59,270 nucleotides of DNA, taken from Spongospora subterranea f. sp. subterranea (taxonomy: Eukaryota > Endomyxa: Phytomyxea > Phytomyxea > Plasmodiophorida). Shown in pieces: positions 16,093 to 25,640 of the stretch. Where the stretch lies: positions 1-59,270 of the forward strand of contig JAUGWO010000077.1 in assembly GCA_049724395.1 (NCBI GenBank). Reading direction: 5' to 3'. Position numbers and translations under genes: made by a program. Under the pieces are notes generated by a model. It was not told the DNA's origin and made no database searches. It saw only the letters and a program-made list of their open reading frames with translations. The stretch's first letter is position 1, and the number at the start of each line of letters is the position of its first letter.

Positions 16093-17631
16093 TTAGGGTA
16101 AACTGATAGCTGCTAACGCCATCTGTATGGCACCATCCCTGGTCGCATTGCCGCCGATAAACCCAGTGTTGTGTACGAACGTGCTTCCGGCGATACCGGT
16201 GACCTCGGAAAGAGCCTGATCCCGAAGCCCTTGCCATGACGAGGGTAACGCCTTACGAGAAGCGAACGATCCAGAATGGATAGGGACAGCTTGAACACGC
16301 CTAAATTGATGCTTAGAACATGGTTCGGCAACTACATTGTGCAAATTTTCAAATTGGTGCAAAATATTGAAGGCTGAGCATTGGAAAAATATAAATGGGC
16401 AAAGACAAATTGATATAAACATGCTTACCAAGTTCCATTGCTGTCAGCGTAGACAACATACAAAATGGGGTTTGGAAGTCTGAGTTCATCCTCTAAACGG
16501 AAAAGAGGTGGTCTTTCCAAGGACAGAACTGATCCATAACCATGATTCGCCCTTCAGGTTCGTACTGAATTCGGGATTCAACGGCTTCTAAGACTATTTG
16601 GCGACCTGAGAAGAACATCCTCAGCTATCGCCGAAAAAAGCTCTAGGTTGTTGCAAGTAACCTGGCAGCCAAGATGACGTGAAGTATTTCACCCGATCAG
16701 CGAATTCCCCTCCCGCTAAATCCATCGCCTTGAGGAACAGTTTGTCGAGGACGTCATCGGTGTACGGCTCGTTCCAGAGAGGGAGAAGTCGACCAACGCG
16801 AGCTGACAGATCGGTGTCCATATTGAACATACGACGAACCCCTGCTGTGCAGTTATCGTCCAGGCATTTGTACGGTGTGATCCCGTTATCTATGCCATCT
16901 ATGCCCTGAAGCAAGCAAAAAAGGTTGAGTATAAAGACTTAAGAAAAAAAAAGACTTTGAAAGCTTTTTGATATCATCAATTGCTGAATTTTACATTTTA
17001 TCTAAGTTTCCCCTGGGTACACATTCAACATTCGATAATTCACAACGATGAATGGCGGTCGGTTGGTAAACAAAAAACAATGATCATAATTGTGAAATAA
17101 TCGAGTGATTACCTCAATAATGGACTCGTAAACTTTGACATAGATGAGCTGAAGATTATGTTCGTCTAAAACAGTTTTGGACATGTTCGTTATGATTTCC
17201 TTGCCGAAGTGCTTGTAAATCAGGCCGGCACTGCTGAGCTTCGTCTGATGGTTTTCTGAGAAAGTTTGAAAAAAACCTTTTTGGTGATGGTCAAACCGCA
17301 AAGTTAGCGGGTCGTAAACCTAAGGACATTCTTAAAAATCAGCAAGGCCAAACAGCAACAAGAAATAGTGCAATGAAGAACCCGAAAATTTGGGAAACAA
17401 TGGTCCTGAACTTACATCCCCAACGTCGACAACAATGGTTTGTTTGTCTAACACTGTTCGGTCGCGGGAGCGGACAATGGCAGCATTGGCGAATTGTTGT
17501 GTCTTTCTGAGCATATAGCAAGCCAGTGCCTAATGAAGATGTGTTTAGCTGAGATGGCATTATTAAGGGTCAAAGAGGGGGACGACCTCATCGCAATGAA
17601 ATGTCCCATTATGTGTTCCAATGGTAGTCAT
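16093..17631 (-). CDS. MYG1: MYG1 family exonuclease (UPF0160)
   Basis: MYG1 is a DHH-like metal-dependent 3'-5' RNA exonuclease of nucleus and mitochondria. Exons on the minus strand: 17587-17631 (MTTIGTHNGTFHCDE), 17416-17529 (ALACYMLRKTQQF, TIVVDVGD), 17113-17319 (RFDHHQKGFFQTF, KLSSAGLIYKHFGKE), 16662-16905 (GIDGIDNGITPYKC, LSARVGRLLPLWNEPY), 16429-16605 (IVLEAVESRIQYEPEGRI, CPWKDHLF) and 16093-16300 (QGLRDQALSEVTGIAGSTFV, NTGFIGGNATRDGA). Metal-site motifs HNG..HCDE, VDVGD and DHH are all present. Exon 5 needs one more base, best placed in the T4 run (plus-strand AAAA at 16501-16504), to keep WKDHLF in frame with RLEDELRLPNPILYVVYA; exon length then fits the phases. No clear mitochondrial presequence precedes MTTIG. 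Length about 331 residues, slightly short for the family. Confidence 0.93.
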
Positions 17632-18027
17632 GATGTAGCGGAAAATGTTGACGGAATCACCTGATCCTGTAAATCCCTCGTCTTTTCAATGTATAATTTG
17701 TCCGTAGTGCGCCAGGCCGTTGGTCCGCCCGGCGCACATCTTTCAGGTTCGCGCGTGTCAACTACAGTTCGGGAGTGTCACACTATTACCGTAATACCGT
17801 TATTTACCAGTGTGGCTGTCGTTGTGGTGACTGTAGAGCTGCAGCTGCGCCGCCCAGAGCAGGCTGTTGAGGGCGCAGCTGGGTAGTCCCCTATTTATCC
17901 CTCAATTGCTGATTGATGTAGGATTAGTGATGCGGATTAAAAAAAAAATATCGTCTGTAGGTATCTATTTCCTCTAAATTCGTACAGCTCGTAAACCACT
18001 GGGTGACTCCTAAAAATCGCGCAAACG
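17632..18027. other. MYG1 upstream region, no gene seen
   Basis: GC-rich in part. It holds a short self-complementary stretch around CCGTAATACCGTTATTTACC (17788-17807). Read on the minus strand this contains TAACGGTATT, also found upstream of CLP1. An 82-codon-long open frame here has no coding character. Confidence 0.35.
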
Positions 18028-19345
18028 CAAATTTGCCGAAATTTTCGTCAAGGTTTGAGTAGGCGGTAGGCCTATCTAATTTCAGGATTTACGTCAAGGT
18101 TTGAGTAGGCGGTAGGCCTATCTAATTTCAGAATTTACGTCAAGGTTTGAAGGTTTGAGTAGGCGGTAGGCCTATCTAATTTCAGGATTTACGTCAAGGT
18201 TTGAGTAGGCGGTAGGCCTATCTAATTTCAGGATTTACGTCAAGTAGGCGGTAGGCCTATCTAATTTCAGGATTTACGTCAAGGTTTGAGTAGGCGGTAG
18301 GCCTATCTAATTTCAGGATTTACGTCAAGGTTTGAGTAGGCGGTAGGCCTATCTAATTTCAGAATTTACGTCAAGGTTTGAGTAGGCGGTAGGCCTATCT
18401 AATTTCAGAATTTACGTCAAGGTTTGAGTAGGCGGTAGGCCTATCTAATTTCAGAATTTTCGTCAAGGTTTGAGTAGGCGGTAGGCCTATCTAATTTCAG
18501 AATTTTCGTCAAGGTTTGAGTAGGCGGTAGGCCTATCTAATTTCAGAATTTACGTCAAGGTTTGAGTAGGCGGTAGGCCTATCTAATTTCAGGATTTACG
18601 TCAAGGTTTGAGTAGGCGGTAGGCCTATCTAATTTATTTTCGTCAAGGTTTGAGTAGGCGGTAGGCCTATCTAATTTCAGAATTTTCGTCAAGGTTTGAG
18701 TAGGCGGTAGGCCTATCTAATTTCAGAATTTTCGTCAAGGTTTGAGTAGGCGGTAGGCCTATCTAATTTCAGAAGTTTCTCAAGGTTTGAGTCGGTAGGC
18801 CTATCTAATTTCAGAATTTTCGTCAAGGTTTGAGTAGGCGGTAGGCCTATCTAATTTCAGAATTTACGTCAAGGTTTGAGTAGGCGGTAGGCCTATCTAA
18901 TTTCAGGATTTACGTCAAGGTTTGAGTAGGCGGTAGGCCTATCCTATCTAATTTCAGGATTTACGTCAAGGTTTGAGTAGGCGGTAGGCCTATCTAATTT
19001 CAGGATTTACGTCAAGGTTTGAGTAGGCGGTAGGCCTATCTAATTTCAGAATTTTCGTCAAGGTTTGAGTAGGCGGTAGGCCTATCTAATTTCAGAATTT
19101 ACGTCAAGGTTTGAGTAGGCGGTAGGCCTATCTAATTTCAGAATTTTCGTCAAGGTTTGAGTAGGCGGTAGGCCTATCTAATTTCAGAATTTTCGTCAAG
19201 GTTTGAGTAGGCAATAGGCCTATCTAATTTCAGAATTTTCGTCAAGGTTTGAGTAGGCGGTAGGCCTATCTAATTTCAGAAGTTTCGTCAAGGTTTGAGT
19301 AGGCAATAGGCCTATCTAATTTCAGAATTTTCGTCAAGGTTTGCG
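18028..19345. repeat. 46-bp minisatellite, about 28 copies
   Basis: The unit is 46 bp; its core is GTAGGCGGTAGGCCTATCTA followed by ATTTCAGAATTT and CGTCAAGGTTTGA. Most units are intact and differ at a few fixed places: GAATTT or GGATTT, TTTACG or TTTTCG, and GGCGGTAGG or GGCAATAGG. A few units are shortened (for example near 18243 and 18790). The unit holds the palindrome TAGGCCTA and a branchpoint/acceptor-like string CTATCTAATTTCAG. The array lies between the 5' end of MYG1 and the coiled-coil ORF. No spacers, so not CRISPR. Confidence 0.97.
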
Positions 19346-19563
19346 TCAATGCATGACCTCCAAAAAGTGGGAAACAACGTCCCATGACACAAAATCACGC
19401 AATATACTCTTGAGTGTATGTTTCATGATCAGATTTAAGGTTGAAGTTATCAGGCGTAGGCAAGGCGACATGAAATACCAGTAGCTGGAAAATCGACAGG
19501 TTCCATTATTTCAAAAGATATTTATCAAATCATCTGCGTTTAATAAATTCGTCATGATCAGCT

Positions 19564-20028
19564 TCATGAAAAGTTCTTATCGGCTCTTCTCTCCTCCTTC
19601 AGCCTGTCGTCTCTGGCCTTCCGAGTTTCTTCAAGTTTTGCCTCTCTTGAGTCCCTCTCCCTTCTGTACTCCAAATCTCGCTCATGCTGTTTGGTTTCCA
19701 TCATCAGCACCAATGATAAGAGGTTGTCTGTCCCCGGATTTTGCGAGAGGTTTTCAATCGCCTGATCCAATTTTAGGCGATTGACGACATGGTCAACCGG
19801 CGTGTAATGTCGATCAGCTAGTTGAGAGTTCTGCCCAACCTGCCGCATGCTCTCGCGGGCGCAACAAAGGCAGTGCCGACGTCACCAGGGAGAACTCGAA
19901 TTATCTGACCGCTTTACTGAACCTCTTGATCCCAGTTCGTCAGATTCGTCGTCGGCGCCATCATGAGAACCTTCTACGCTTCCGGCCGGCGAAGGAAAAA
20001 ATGTCACCTCATCATCCGCCACACTCAT
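19564..20028 (-). CDS. Hypothetical acidic and coiled-coil protein
   Basis: Begins MSVADDEVTFFPSPAGSVEG at 20028 with an acidic Ser-rich segment. A TGA follows, which a 36-37 nt GTGACG...GAGAG intron would remove, and the frame continues with NSQLADRHYTPVDHVVNRL and then a charged helix (ERDLEYRRERDSREAKLEET, ending KNFS). Proteins built like this (acidic head, basic-acidic coiled coil tail) often occur beside transposons in eukaryotes, but I see no transposase here. Function unknown. Confidence 0.35.
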
Positions 20029-20160
20029 TTTTGTTGAATTGAGCGCTGCTCACGTTTCGCCCTAACAACCTCCTCTGGGCAATCAGGTTTTTTAAAATAT
20101 CAACAGTCGGCACATTAATTAAACAGCCAAAACAGCATGGGATGCAACCGGTTTGGGTTT

Positions 20161-20493
20161 TTAGATTGACACAAATTGTTGAATTTCCGGCGCAAAAGAC
20201 TCGATGTCTCGCAACTCGAAACCTTTAGGAAGGTGTGTGCTGTAACCAGACTGGAGGTCTTCCCATGGTAATGCCCCTACAGGAGGAAGTTGGTCAACCA
20301 GAGTGAGCAAGCCTATGGCAAATTGATCGGAGGTGACGATCAGGTAATGTCTACTGCTCTTACGGTTCAAATTCTGGGGCGGTGAGCCCTTTTCCTCGTC
20401 GTTTGCCTGTTGATCCAATTTGCTTTGCAGACACGTTAATGATGTGGTGAGAACGCTAACTGCCGCTTCCTGACAAAGCCCGCCAAAAATCAT
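20161..20493 (-). CDS. Unrecognised ORF, about 110 codons
   Basis: Starting at the ATG at 20493 it reads MIFGGLCQEAAVSVLTTSL, then a hydrophilic linker, then HYLIVTSDQFAIGLLTLVDQ and FELRDIESFAPEIQQFVSI. Composition is protein-like and hydrophobic positions are periodic, but no family is recognised. It may be the last exon of a gene whose upstream part is not visible in 20500-20770. Confidence 0.3.
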   Translation of the reverse strand: MIFGGLCQEAAVSVLTTSLTCLQSKLDQQANDEEKGSPPQNLNRKSSRHYLIVTSDQFAIGLLTLVDQLPPVGALPWEDLQSGYSTHLPKGFELRDIESFAPEIQQFVSI

Positions 20494-20776
20494 CAGCCCG
20501 AAGGGCGCTAAAACCACGCAGTTGTAATATACGTTGACACAAATATTTGCTCAGACCAAGTCTGAGTCTTAGCGATAATTGCTACGGGATTTGCCGTCAC
20601 CATTGGAGTGTTCGCACAAATTGCGTGGGCGCGGTTTCTGGAAGTCACCCAGTGGCGCTTGTGACTGCACGGATGGGATTTGACTGGGAACAGCGGGTTC
20701 GGACCATTTAGGTGACGGGGCAGTATCCCGCCAGCCCGCCACCTACGTTTTCAATCATAGTCGTATTGTTTGAACT

Positions 20777-21394
20777 ATGAAGGTTTCAATCATATTCGTC
20801 TTTGGAATCGCTCTAGTGTTCGGTGTTGCACAAGTGATTGGACTAAGTGACGATGAGACCCAACTGCATCAGGAGCACCAACCTGTTGATCACAATGAAA
20901 TATGGCAGAATGATGACAACCAGGAACCGATCAACGACGAGGACCAAGAGAGTATTGATGAAAGTATTCGCCTGCTGTCCCTTGTATTTGACAAAGAGAG
21001 TACCACACCTGCAGGGTTAGAGAAGTTTAAACGTGAATTCTTCAAGGGGTCCCCACCAGAAGACGATTATCTGGTTCTCTTGGCGTTGCAAGGTTTTCAG
21101 GAACGTGTTAGTCATTTAAAACTTAATGATCACAATCAAGAAGAGATGTCATCACCATGTGACGATGATTCGCTTGTCTGTGCGTTGGAAGGTGTTCAGG
21201 AACGTGTTAGTCGTTTAAATCTTAATGATTACAATCAAGAAGAGATGTCTGCGCAAGATCAAGGTTCATCATCAGCGGCCACCCCGTTGAACCCCTCATC
21301 TGAAGAGACATTCCACGACATGGATAAGTTGATCAGACAAGCACACCGTATTGTGAAAAAAAAAAAAACGCGAAGGAAGAGCATGAAAGCCTAG
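20777..21394 (+). CDS. Secreted acidic protein with an internal repeat
   Basis: A single-exon 205-residue protein. Residues 1-22 (MKVSIIFVFGIALVFGVAQV) form a classic signal peptide with a short basic start and hydrophobic core. The mature part is acidic (many Asp, Glu, Asn, Gln). Two copies of a unit about 39 residues apart read FQERVSHLKLNDHNQEEMS and VQERVSRLNLNDYNQEEMS. It ends in a basic tail (VKKKKTRRKSMKA) coded partly by an A10 run. No membrane anchor, Cys framework or catalytic motif. Secreted, fast-evolving, repeat-bearing proteins of this kind are often effectors or surface proteins in parasites; that role is an inference. I do not recognise a homologue. Confidence 0.6.
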   Translation: MKVSIIFVFGIALVFGVAQVIGLSDDETQLHQEHQPVDHNEIWQNDDNQEPINDEDQESIDESIRLLSLVFDKESTTPAGLEKFKREFFKGSPPEDDYLVLLALQGFQERVSHLKLNDHNQEEMSSPCDDDSLVCALEGVQERVSRLNLNDYNQEEMSAQDQGSSSAATPLNPSSEETFHDMDKLIRQAHRIVKKKKTRRKSMKA

Positions 21395-22542
21395 TTGCCT
21401 ACCAATTAAACGAAAAAAGAATTATAAGTTGCCTCAAATTACAACAATCACAGCCAGTTGCCGAAAGATCTCAGAATAAACAGAAAACGATGCAATGTAA
21501 TTGGTCTTCTAAAAGGCAACAACGAGAAATGATTTGATGATGACAAGGTTTGAAGAAATATATTGAGAACAGGATATGCAATGACAAACTCTCGTTAAAA
21601 AACACCAGAAATGGAAAATATGCCACGTAGCCGATATTAATCAACCGTTTTTCCTGACAATTTTTCTTGCGACAACGGAATACAAACCTTACAGCAGCGA
21701 CAAAAGAACAGCGATTCAGAAACCGCGAACAGAGCTTACGTGAAAGGAGACAATATAATACTTATTGAACAATTGCAGAATTTCCATAAGCAATGTCGAT
21801 CTCCTAAATAACACCTTGTTGTCTGTCAGATATCACAGTGCTAATCAACGAATGGATTCTCAGCAACTCGGCCTCAGTTGGCATTCAAATTTCTCTCCAT
21901 TCCCGTTAGGGGTGGCAACGGGTTGATCACAACCAGGTGAAAACCGATCCAAACCGGTTCGATTAGTTTGCGTTTTTGCCAAAACCAAATCAAACCGATT
22001 TCAACCCGGGTTTGACGTACCGCAAACTCGCACAATTTGAGAACATTTTTGTTGTCTTTCGACGTTGTCAATTAACAATAAGATTTTATCGTCTCTCCCC
22101 CTGAACAATTTCGAATCTCATCAGCCCGTCATGATTAATCGCATTGATTTGCGGCAATGACGTTCGCGAGTGTTTGCATGAGCGGCTAGATACCGGTGAA
22201 TCCAGGGCCGAAATTATTGTCACGTTCGGGAGAGGGAGAGATTAAAGTTGTGCGGTTCATGACAATATCTCCCATCTCAAGGGGCGGTGCCTTGGGATGT
22301 GTGTAATGGAATTCGATAATGGCATTCTTTAAGGCCGGAGTGGCCGACGAAAGCAAAGAAGATGAAGGTCCCCAAGTGTGATGTCGTAACCATTCCAATG
22401 TTCAGTATTGATATTGGCGACGAAATAATCGGCACACAAGGATGTCCTCGACGGGATATAGTTATTGGTGAGAGTGATCTAGTGCAATTAGTGGAGCAAT
22501 GCGACTAAAACTCGGTTTAATCGCCATTCTTCCACCGACAGT
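21395..22542. other. Gene-poor stretch
   Basis: AT-rich sequence after the secreted protein. Apart from the repeat relative at 21895-22012 and a minus ORF at 22186-22398 (HYTHPKAPPLEMGDIVMN), which might be an exon, nothing can be supported. The plus exon at 22543 is preceded by a good acceptor (CCACCGACAG), so an upstream exon of that gene may lie here. Confidence 0.3.
21895..22012. repeat. Diverged relative of the 111-bp repeat
   Basis: Contains GGTGGCAACGGGTTGATCAC near its left end and TTTCAACCCGGGTTTGACG near its right end, in the same order as GGTGCCAACGGGTTCACCC and CCCAACCCGGGTTGTACG in the 2751-3030 array. The middle has alternating AACCGG/CCGGTT strings. Similarity is judged by eye. 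Confidence 0.4.
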
Positions 22543-23562
22543 TTGCGACGAGGGACCAAGACCGAAATTCGCATCTTTGAGGCCATCTCCGGTCTCGACA
22601 TTATTGAACACATTGCTGAAGTTGAATTAATTCAACATCACACGCTGGAGTGGACCGCAGCGTCTCCTGACGTTATTGCAATAATATCGGTGAATGGACC
22701 CAGAGTTCCCTGTGTCGTTCAATTAAATAGTACACCATCGTTAACTCCAGTGTCGACGCTGCGATCTCCATCCAAAATCGATTCGGTGTTTTGTTTTATC
22801 TAAGTGTTGAAGATGACTTATGGTGGGAATCGGTAAATGGAGAACATCGGGCACAGATTATCGATCAAGTCTGTCTGTCGAACTTCAGCTATTTCCTGTA
22901 TTGTAAAACTAGGAAACCCTCTGTGCTATTGACCACCCTGACCAATTCTCAAAAGAGGCATTTCTGTCCGCGCTATCGGTCGTTGCTGATCCTGTGCTAT
23001 CGTGGGCCCACGATATGGACATCGCTCAAAAACGTCGTAGTACCACAATGGATTAACAAAACTGATTCAGATATCATCAAGTCACATTACAGATTTTGGC
23101 GAATAAGTAGAAATGAGGTTGAACTGAATGGACCGATGAAACCAGTCAAACCCTTCAAGCACTCTTCTCAATCGCTTTATTTTAACAAAAAAAATGTGGA
23201 GTGGATGGAGCAGCAGATTATCTGGCGCAAGTGTCCTTTCCTTTTTATAAATTTGCCCTTTGAGACCAAATTTGTTCTGAGGCAATTCGGTGATTATCAA
23301 CGAATGTATTGCCAACAGAACGCGTCGCCGTAGAGATTTGGTTGATTAAGCCGAAATACCCAACAGACTTTCCAACAATTTCAAAAGGTCTGTTGCACTC
23401 GTCGAGTCAGTATCAGATGTTATCTACAATGGTGTAAAGGAGATGCTAATGGCACCACCGGCGACCTGTCAATCTATTAAAGGACAATCGTCCATCAATT
23501 CTCTGTTGATACAAAGATCATTAACAAAGGAGATTGGTCAATTGCAAAAAAAATCAGAATAA
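22543..23562 (+). CDS. Unrecognised multi-exon gene, perhaps with a beta-propeller N-terminus
   Basis: Exon from 22543 (TKTEIRIFEAISGLDIIEHI, then HTLEWTAASPDVIAIISVNG) has WD-blade-like strand spacing. The next reads VEDDLWWESVNGEHRAQIID. After a GTCTGT...CTAG intron comes ETLCAIDHPDQFSKEAFL and LSVVADPVLSWAHDMDIAQK. A 320-nt intron then joins in phase to PEIPNRLSNNFKRSVALVES and VIYNGVKEMLMAPPATCQS, ending QLQKKSE at 23562. Splice phases agree for the last two introns. The join between the first and second blocks near 22795 is not clean. The 5' end is not found. I cannot name a family; a helical C-terminus after a propeller is common in trafficking and ciliary scaffolds. Confidence 0.42.
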
Positions 23563-24031
23563 GAGAACCATTGACGTGTTTGATTCCGAGGAAGGGAAGC
23601 GATTGAGATTGTCGGGCGGCCTATCATGTTCCTGTCCTGAAAGGGATCGACCATAAGACAAAACAACCGCTCAAACGATTGCTATGAACAAGAGAAGTAG
23701 TGACGTACTGCAATACGTGTAGTCGGTTCATGTATCACATCCATTGTTGGAACATAGCGGACGACAGAAGAAAATATTTGAAATCGGACGAACATCGAGA
23801 GGTTCGAAGACTACCTCGACAGAAACAGTCAACATCACCTGCTGTTGATTTTGATGAATGGCAGACGGGAGATAACGATGAAAACGTAGTTTTTTGTAAA
23901 ATGATGAACTTGTTGATTGGGAACGAGCAAACGTTGTTTATCATTCATTTGGTGTCGACACTCAAAAACAGTACCTACATCGGAGTGGCCAAAGGGTCAA
24001 CGGGAAAGGTGTATGTCATCCTGATCATTTC
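23563..24031 (+). CDS. Cys/His-containing hypothetical ORF
   Basis: An open frame from about 23700 to 24095 reads YCNTCSRFMYHIHC, a C-x2-C-x5-H-x2-C-like cluster, then an acidic linker (DFDEWQTGDNDENVVFCKMM) and a hydrophobic end. It runs into the left arm of the inverted repeat. It could be a small zinc-binding domain protein or a piece of the mobile element that brought the repeat. No start codon is convincing. 23563-23700 shows nothing. Confidence 0.25.
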
Positions 24032-24241
24032 TATTGCATCACTGTATTGTGACCGCCTCAAAATGCCCATCCATATAAAGGCAAGCGACGATTGAACCGA
24101 GATTGACATCAAAATAGCCAGGTGAGATATTCGTATTAATAATACGAATATCCTATTTCTCCCTGACTTTTTCCTTTGCATTCGCACTTGACCTGCTCAA
24201 GATCCTCTACGCAATTCTGACAGGAACTATAGAGCAAGGAA

Positions 24242-24598
24242 TCATTTTACCCTATTCGCAAGTGTAAAACAAACCTCTGTTTGTGATGGCTTATTCTGGT
24301 TATGCCGCTTGATAACTTGGCAATCGCTGTTGGAACTGCGGATAAGGCCATCACTTGTTACATCGTTGGTTTTGGGATGAAATAGATTCTTAGATTTTGT
24401 GCAGCAAAACTGCCAATGGCTGTATCGCTGCATCAAATTCGGTTTTTCCGACATGCGGTCGAACCTGTAACTGCATTCACCGCTGATAATCAGTGGAACG
24501 ACATCTTTGTCCAGACGGTGCTCACTGCTGTTAACACGTGAAAATGCGAAATTCTTTTCTTCGAAATCGCACGTTTGCCAATCCATTCGGTTCACCAT
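24242..24598 (-). CDS. Cys-rich ORF, left-arm copy
   Basis: Reads outward from the loop: CDFEEKNFAFSRVNSSEHRL, GECSYRFDRMSEK, NLMQRYSHWQFCCTKSKNLF, then SSNSDCQVIKR. Compared with the right-arm copy this one lacks the KMCAGLIRCSNS block (a short deletion) and so has lost a Cys of the putative metal site. Family unknown; the Cys pattern resembles small zinc-finger modules carried by several eukaryotic DNA transposons. Confidence 0.4.
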   Translation of the reverse strand: MVNRMDWQTCDFEEKNFAFSRVNSSEHRLDKDVVPLIISGECSYRFDRMSEKPNLMQRYSHWQFCCTKSKNLFHPKTNDVTSDGLIRSSNSDCQVIKRHNQNKPSQTEVCFTLANRVK

Positions 24599-24656
24599 GA
24601 CGAGAACTGAAATGCGGACGTCACGAGATGCGGCCAGCGCATTCTGTCCTTTAGCG

Positions 24657-25000
24657 ATTTCGAAGAACAGAATTTCGCATTTTCACCTGTTAACAGCAGT
24701 GAGCACCATCTGGACAAAGATGGCGTTCCACTGGTTATCAGCGGTGAATGCAGTTACAGGTTCGACCGGATGTCGGAAAAACTGAATTTGATGCAGCGAT
24801 ACAGCCATCGGCAGTTTTGCTGCACAGATTCAAAGAATCTATTTCATCTCAAAACCAACGATGTTGCAATTACACTGCAATACAAAATGTGTGCTGGCCT
24901 TATCCGCTGTTCCAACAGCGACTGCCAAGTTATCAAGCGGCCTAACCACAATAAGACATCACAGATCAAACAGAGGTTCGTTTTACACTGGGGAAAATGA
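24657..25000 (+). CDS. Cys-rich ORF, right-arm copy
   Basis: Reads FEEQNFAFSPVNSSEHHL, GECSYRFDRMSEKLNL, QRYSHRQFCCTDSKNLFHL, then KMCAGLIRCSNSDCQVIKRP and a stop. In another frame just downstream (to 25100) comes SCQNCLEDLEHVKCECK, which would complete a C-x4-C ... C-x2-C-x-n-H-x2-C-x-C cluster; a one-base indel or an intron separates the two. No good start codon: the frame enters from an acceptor-like TTTAG at 24650-24654. Probably a decayed or spliced gene. Confidence 0.4.
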
Positions 25001-25201
25001 CTCCTTGCTCTATAGTTCCTGTCAGAATTGCTTAGAGGATCTTGAGCATGTCAAGTGCGAATGCAAAAGGGAAAGTCAGGGAGAAATAGGATATTCGTAA
25101 TATTATTACAAGGCTATTATGATGTCGATTTCGGTTCAATCATCGCTTACCCTTCAAATGACTGGCCAATTGTGAGTCGATCACAATACAGTGATGCAAT
25201 A

Positions 25202-25640
25202 TGCGGAAGGCCCATCCAATTCCAAAACCATCATGGCGAAACGAATGGAGCCTGATGTGTGCTACTCGAAGGCGGACGTTACTTCAGCTGCACCTAACAA
25301 ACGGCGATGCAGCTAATCGTGGGAGCTCCGGGTCCGTCCACCGACTCAGTACGACAGATTTCTCCAGCTCAGGCAGGGTCGCCTATTTTCGCCGGGCATT
25401 ACACTGTCACGGAGGGGTGAAACGAATGGATCACGGCACGGCACTCACACGACGTAATAACGTCCTTTGTTGGCCGAGCGACAATTACGGTAAGTCAATC
25501 TGAGACCACATCCGTTGTCTAGATACCGAAAAAATGTCAGGTGTAGCCTGGAAGGATGTGGGGCCGCTTGAACAATTTCATGACAAAATAAAGAAGTTCT
25601 GATATTTTGGCCAATTTAGAAAACGTAAAGAAAGAGACGA
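25202..25640. other. No supported gene
   Basis: A 100-codon open frame at 25201-25503 has no coding character. A short plus reading MSGVAWKDVGPLEQFHDKI at 25534-25595 could be an exon start but nothing follows it. Confidence 0.25.

Larger units (their letters stand above)
24032..25201. repeat. Large inverted repeat, arms about 540 bp, loop 83 bp
   Basis: The left arm 24032-24570 and right arm 24654-25201 are reverse complements of each other with scattered substitutions and small indels (roughly 85 percent by eye). Outer ends: TATTGCATCACTGTATTGTG against CACAATACAGTGATGCAATA. Inner ends: TTCTTCGAAATCGC against GCGATTTCGAAGAA. Each arm carries a version of the same ORF reading away from the centre. 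Could be a fold-back mobile element or an inverted gene duplication. No target duplication was identified outside the arms. Confidence 0.9.

Noticed and set aside
18028-19345. CRISPR array
   Set aside because: Units are contiguous with no unique spacers, the genome is eukaryotic and no cas-like gene is near. It is a minisatellite.
19984-20028. TGA in the coiled-coil ORF read as selenocysteine
   Set aside because: No selenoprotein family and no SECIS-like hairpin noticed; a small intron or a base error is more likely.
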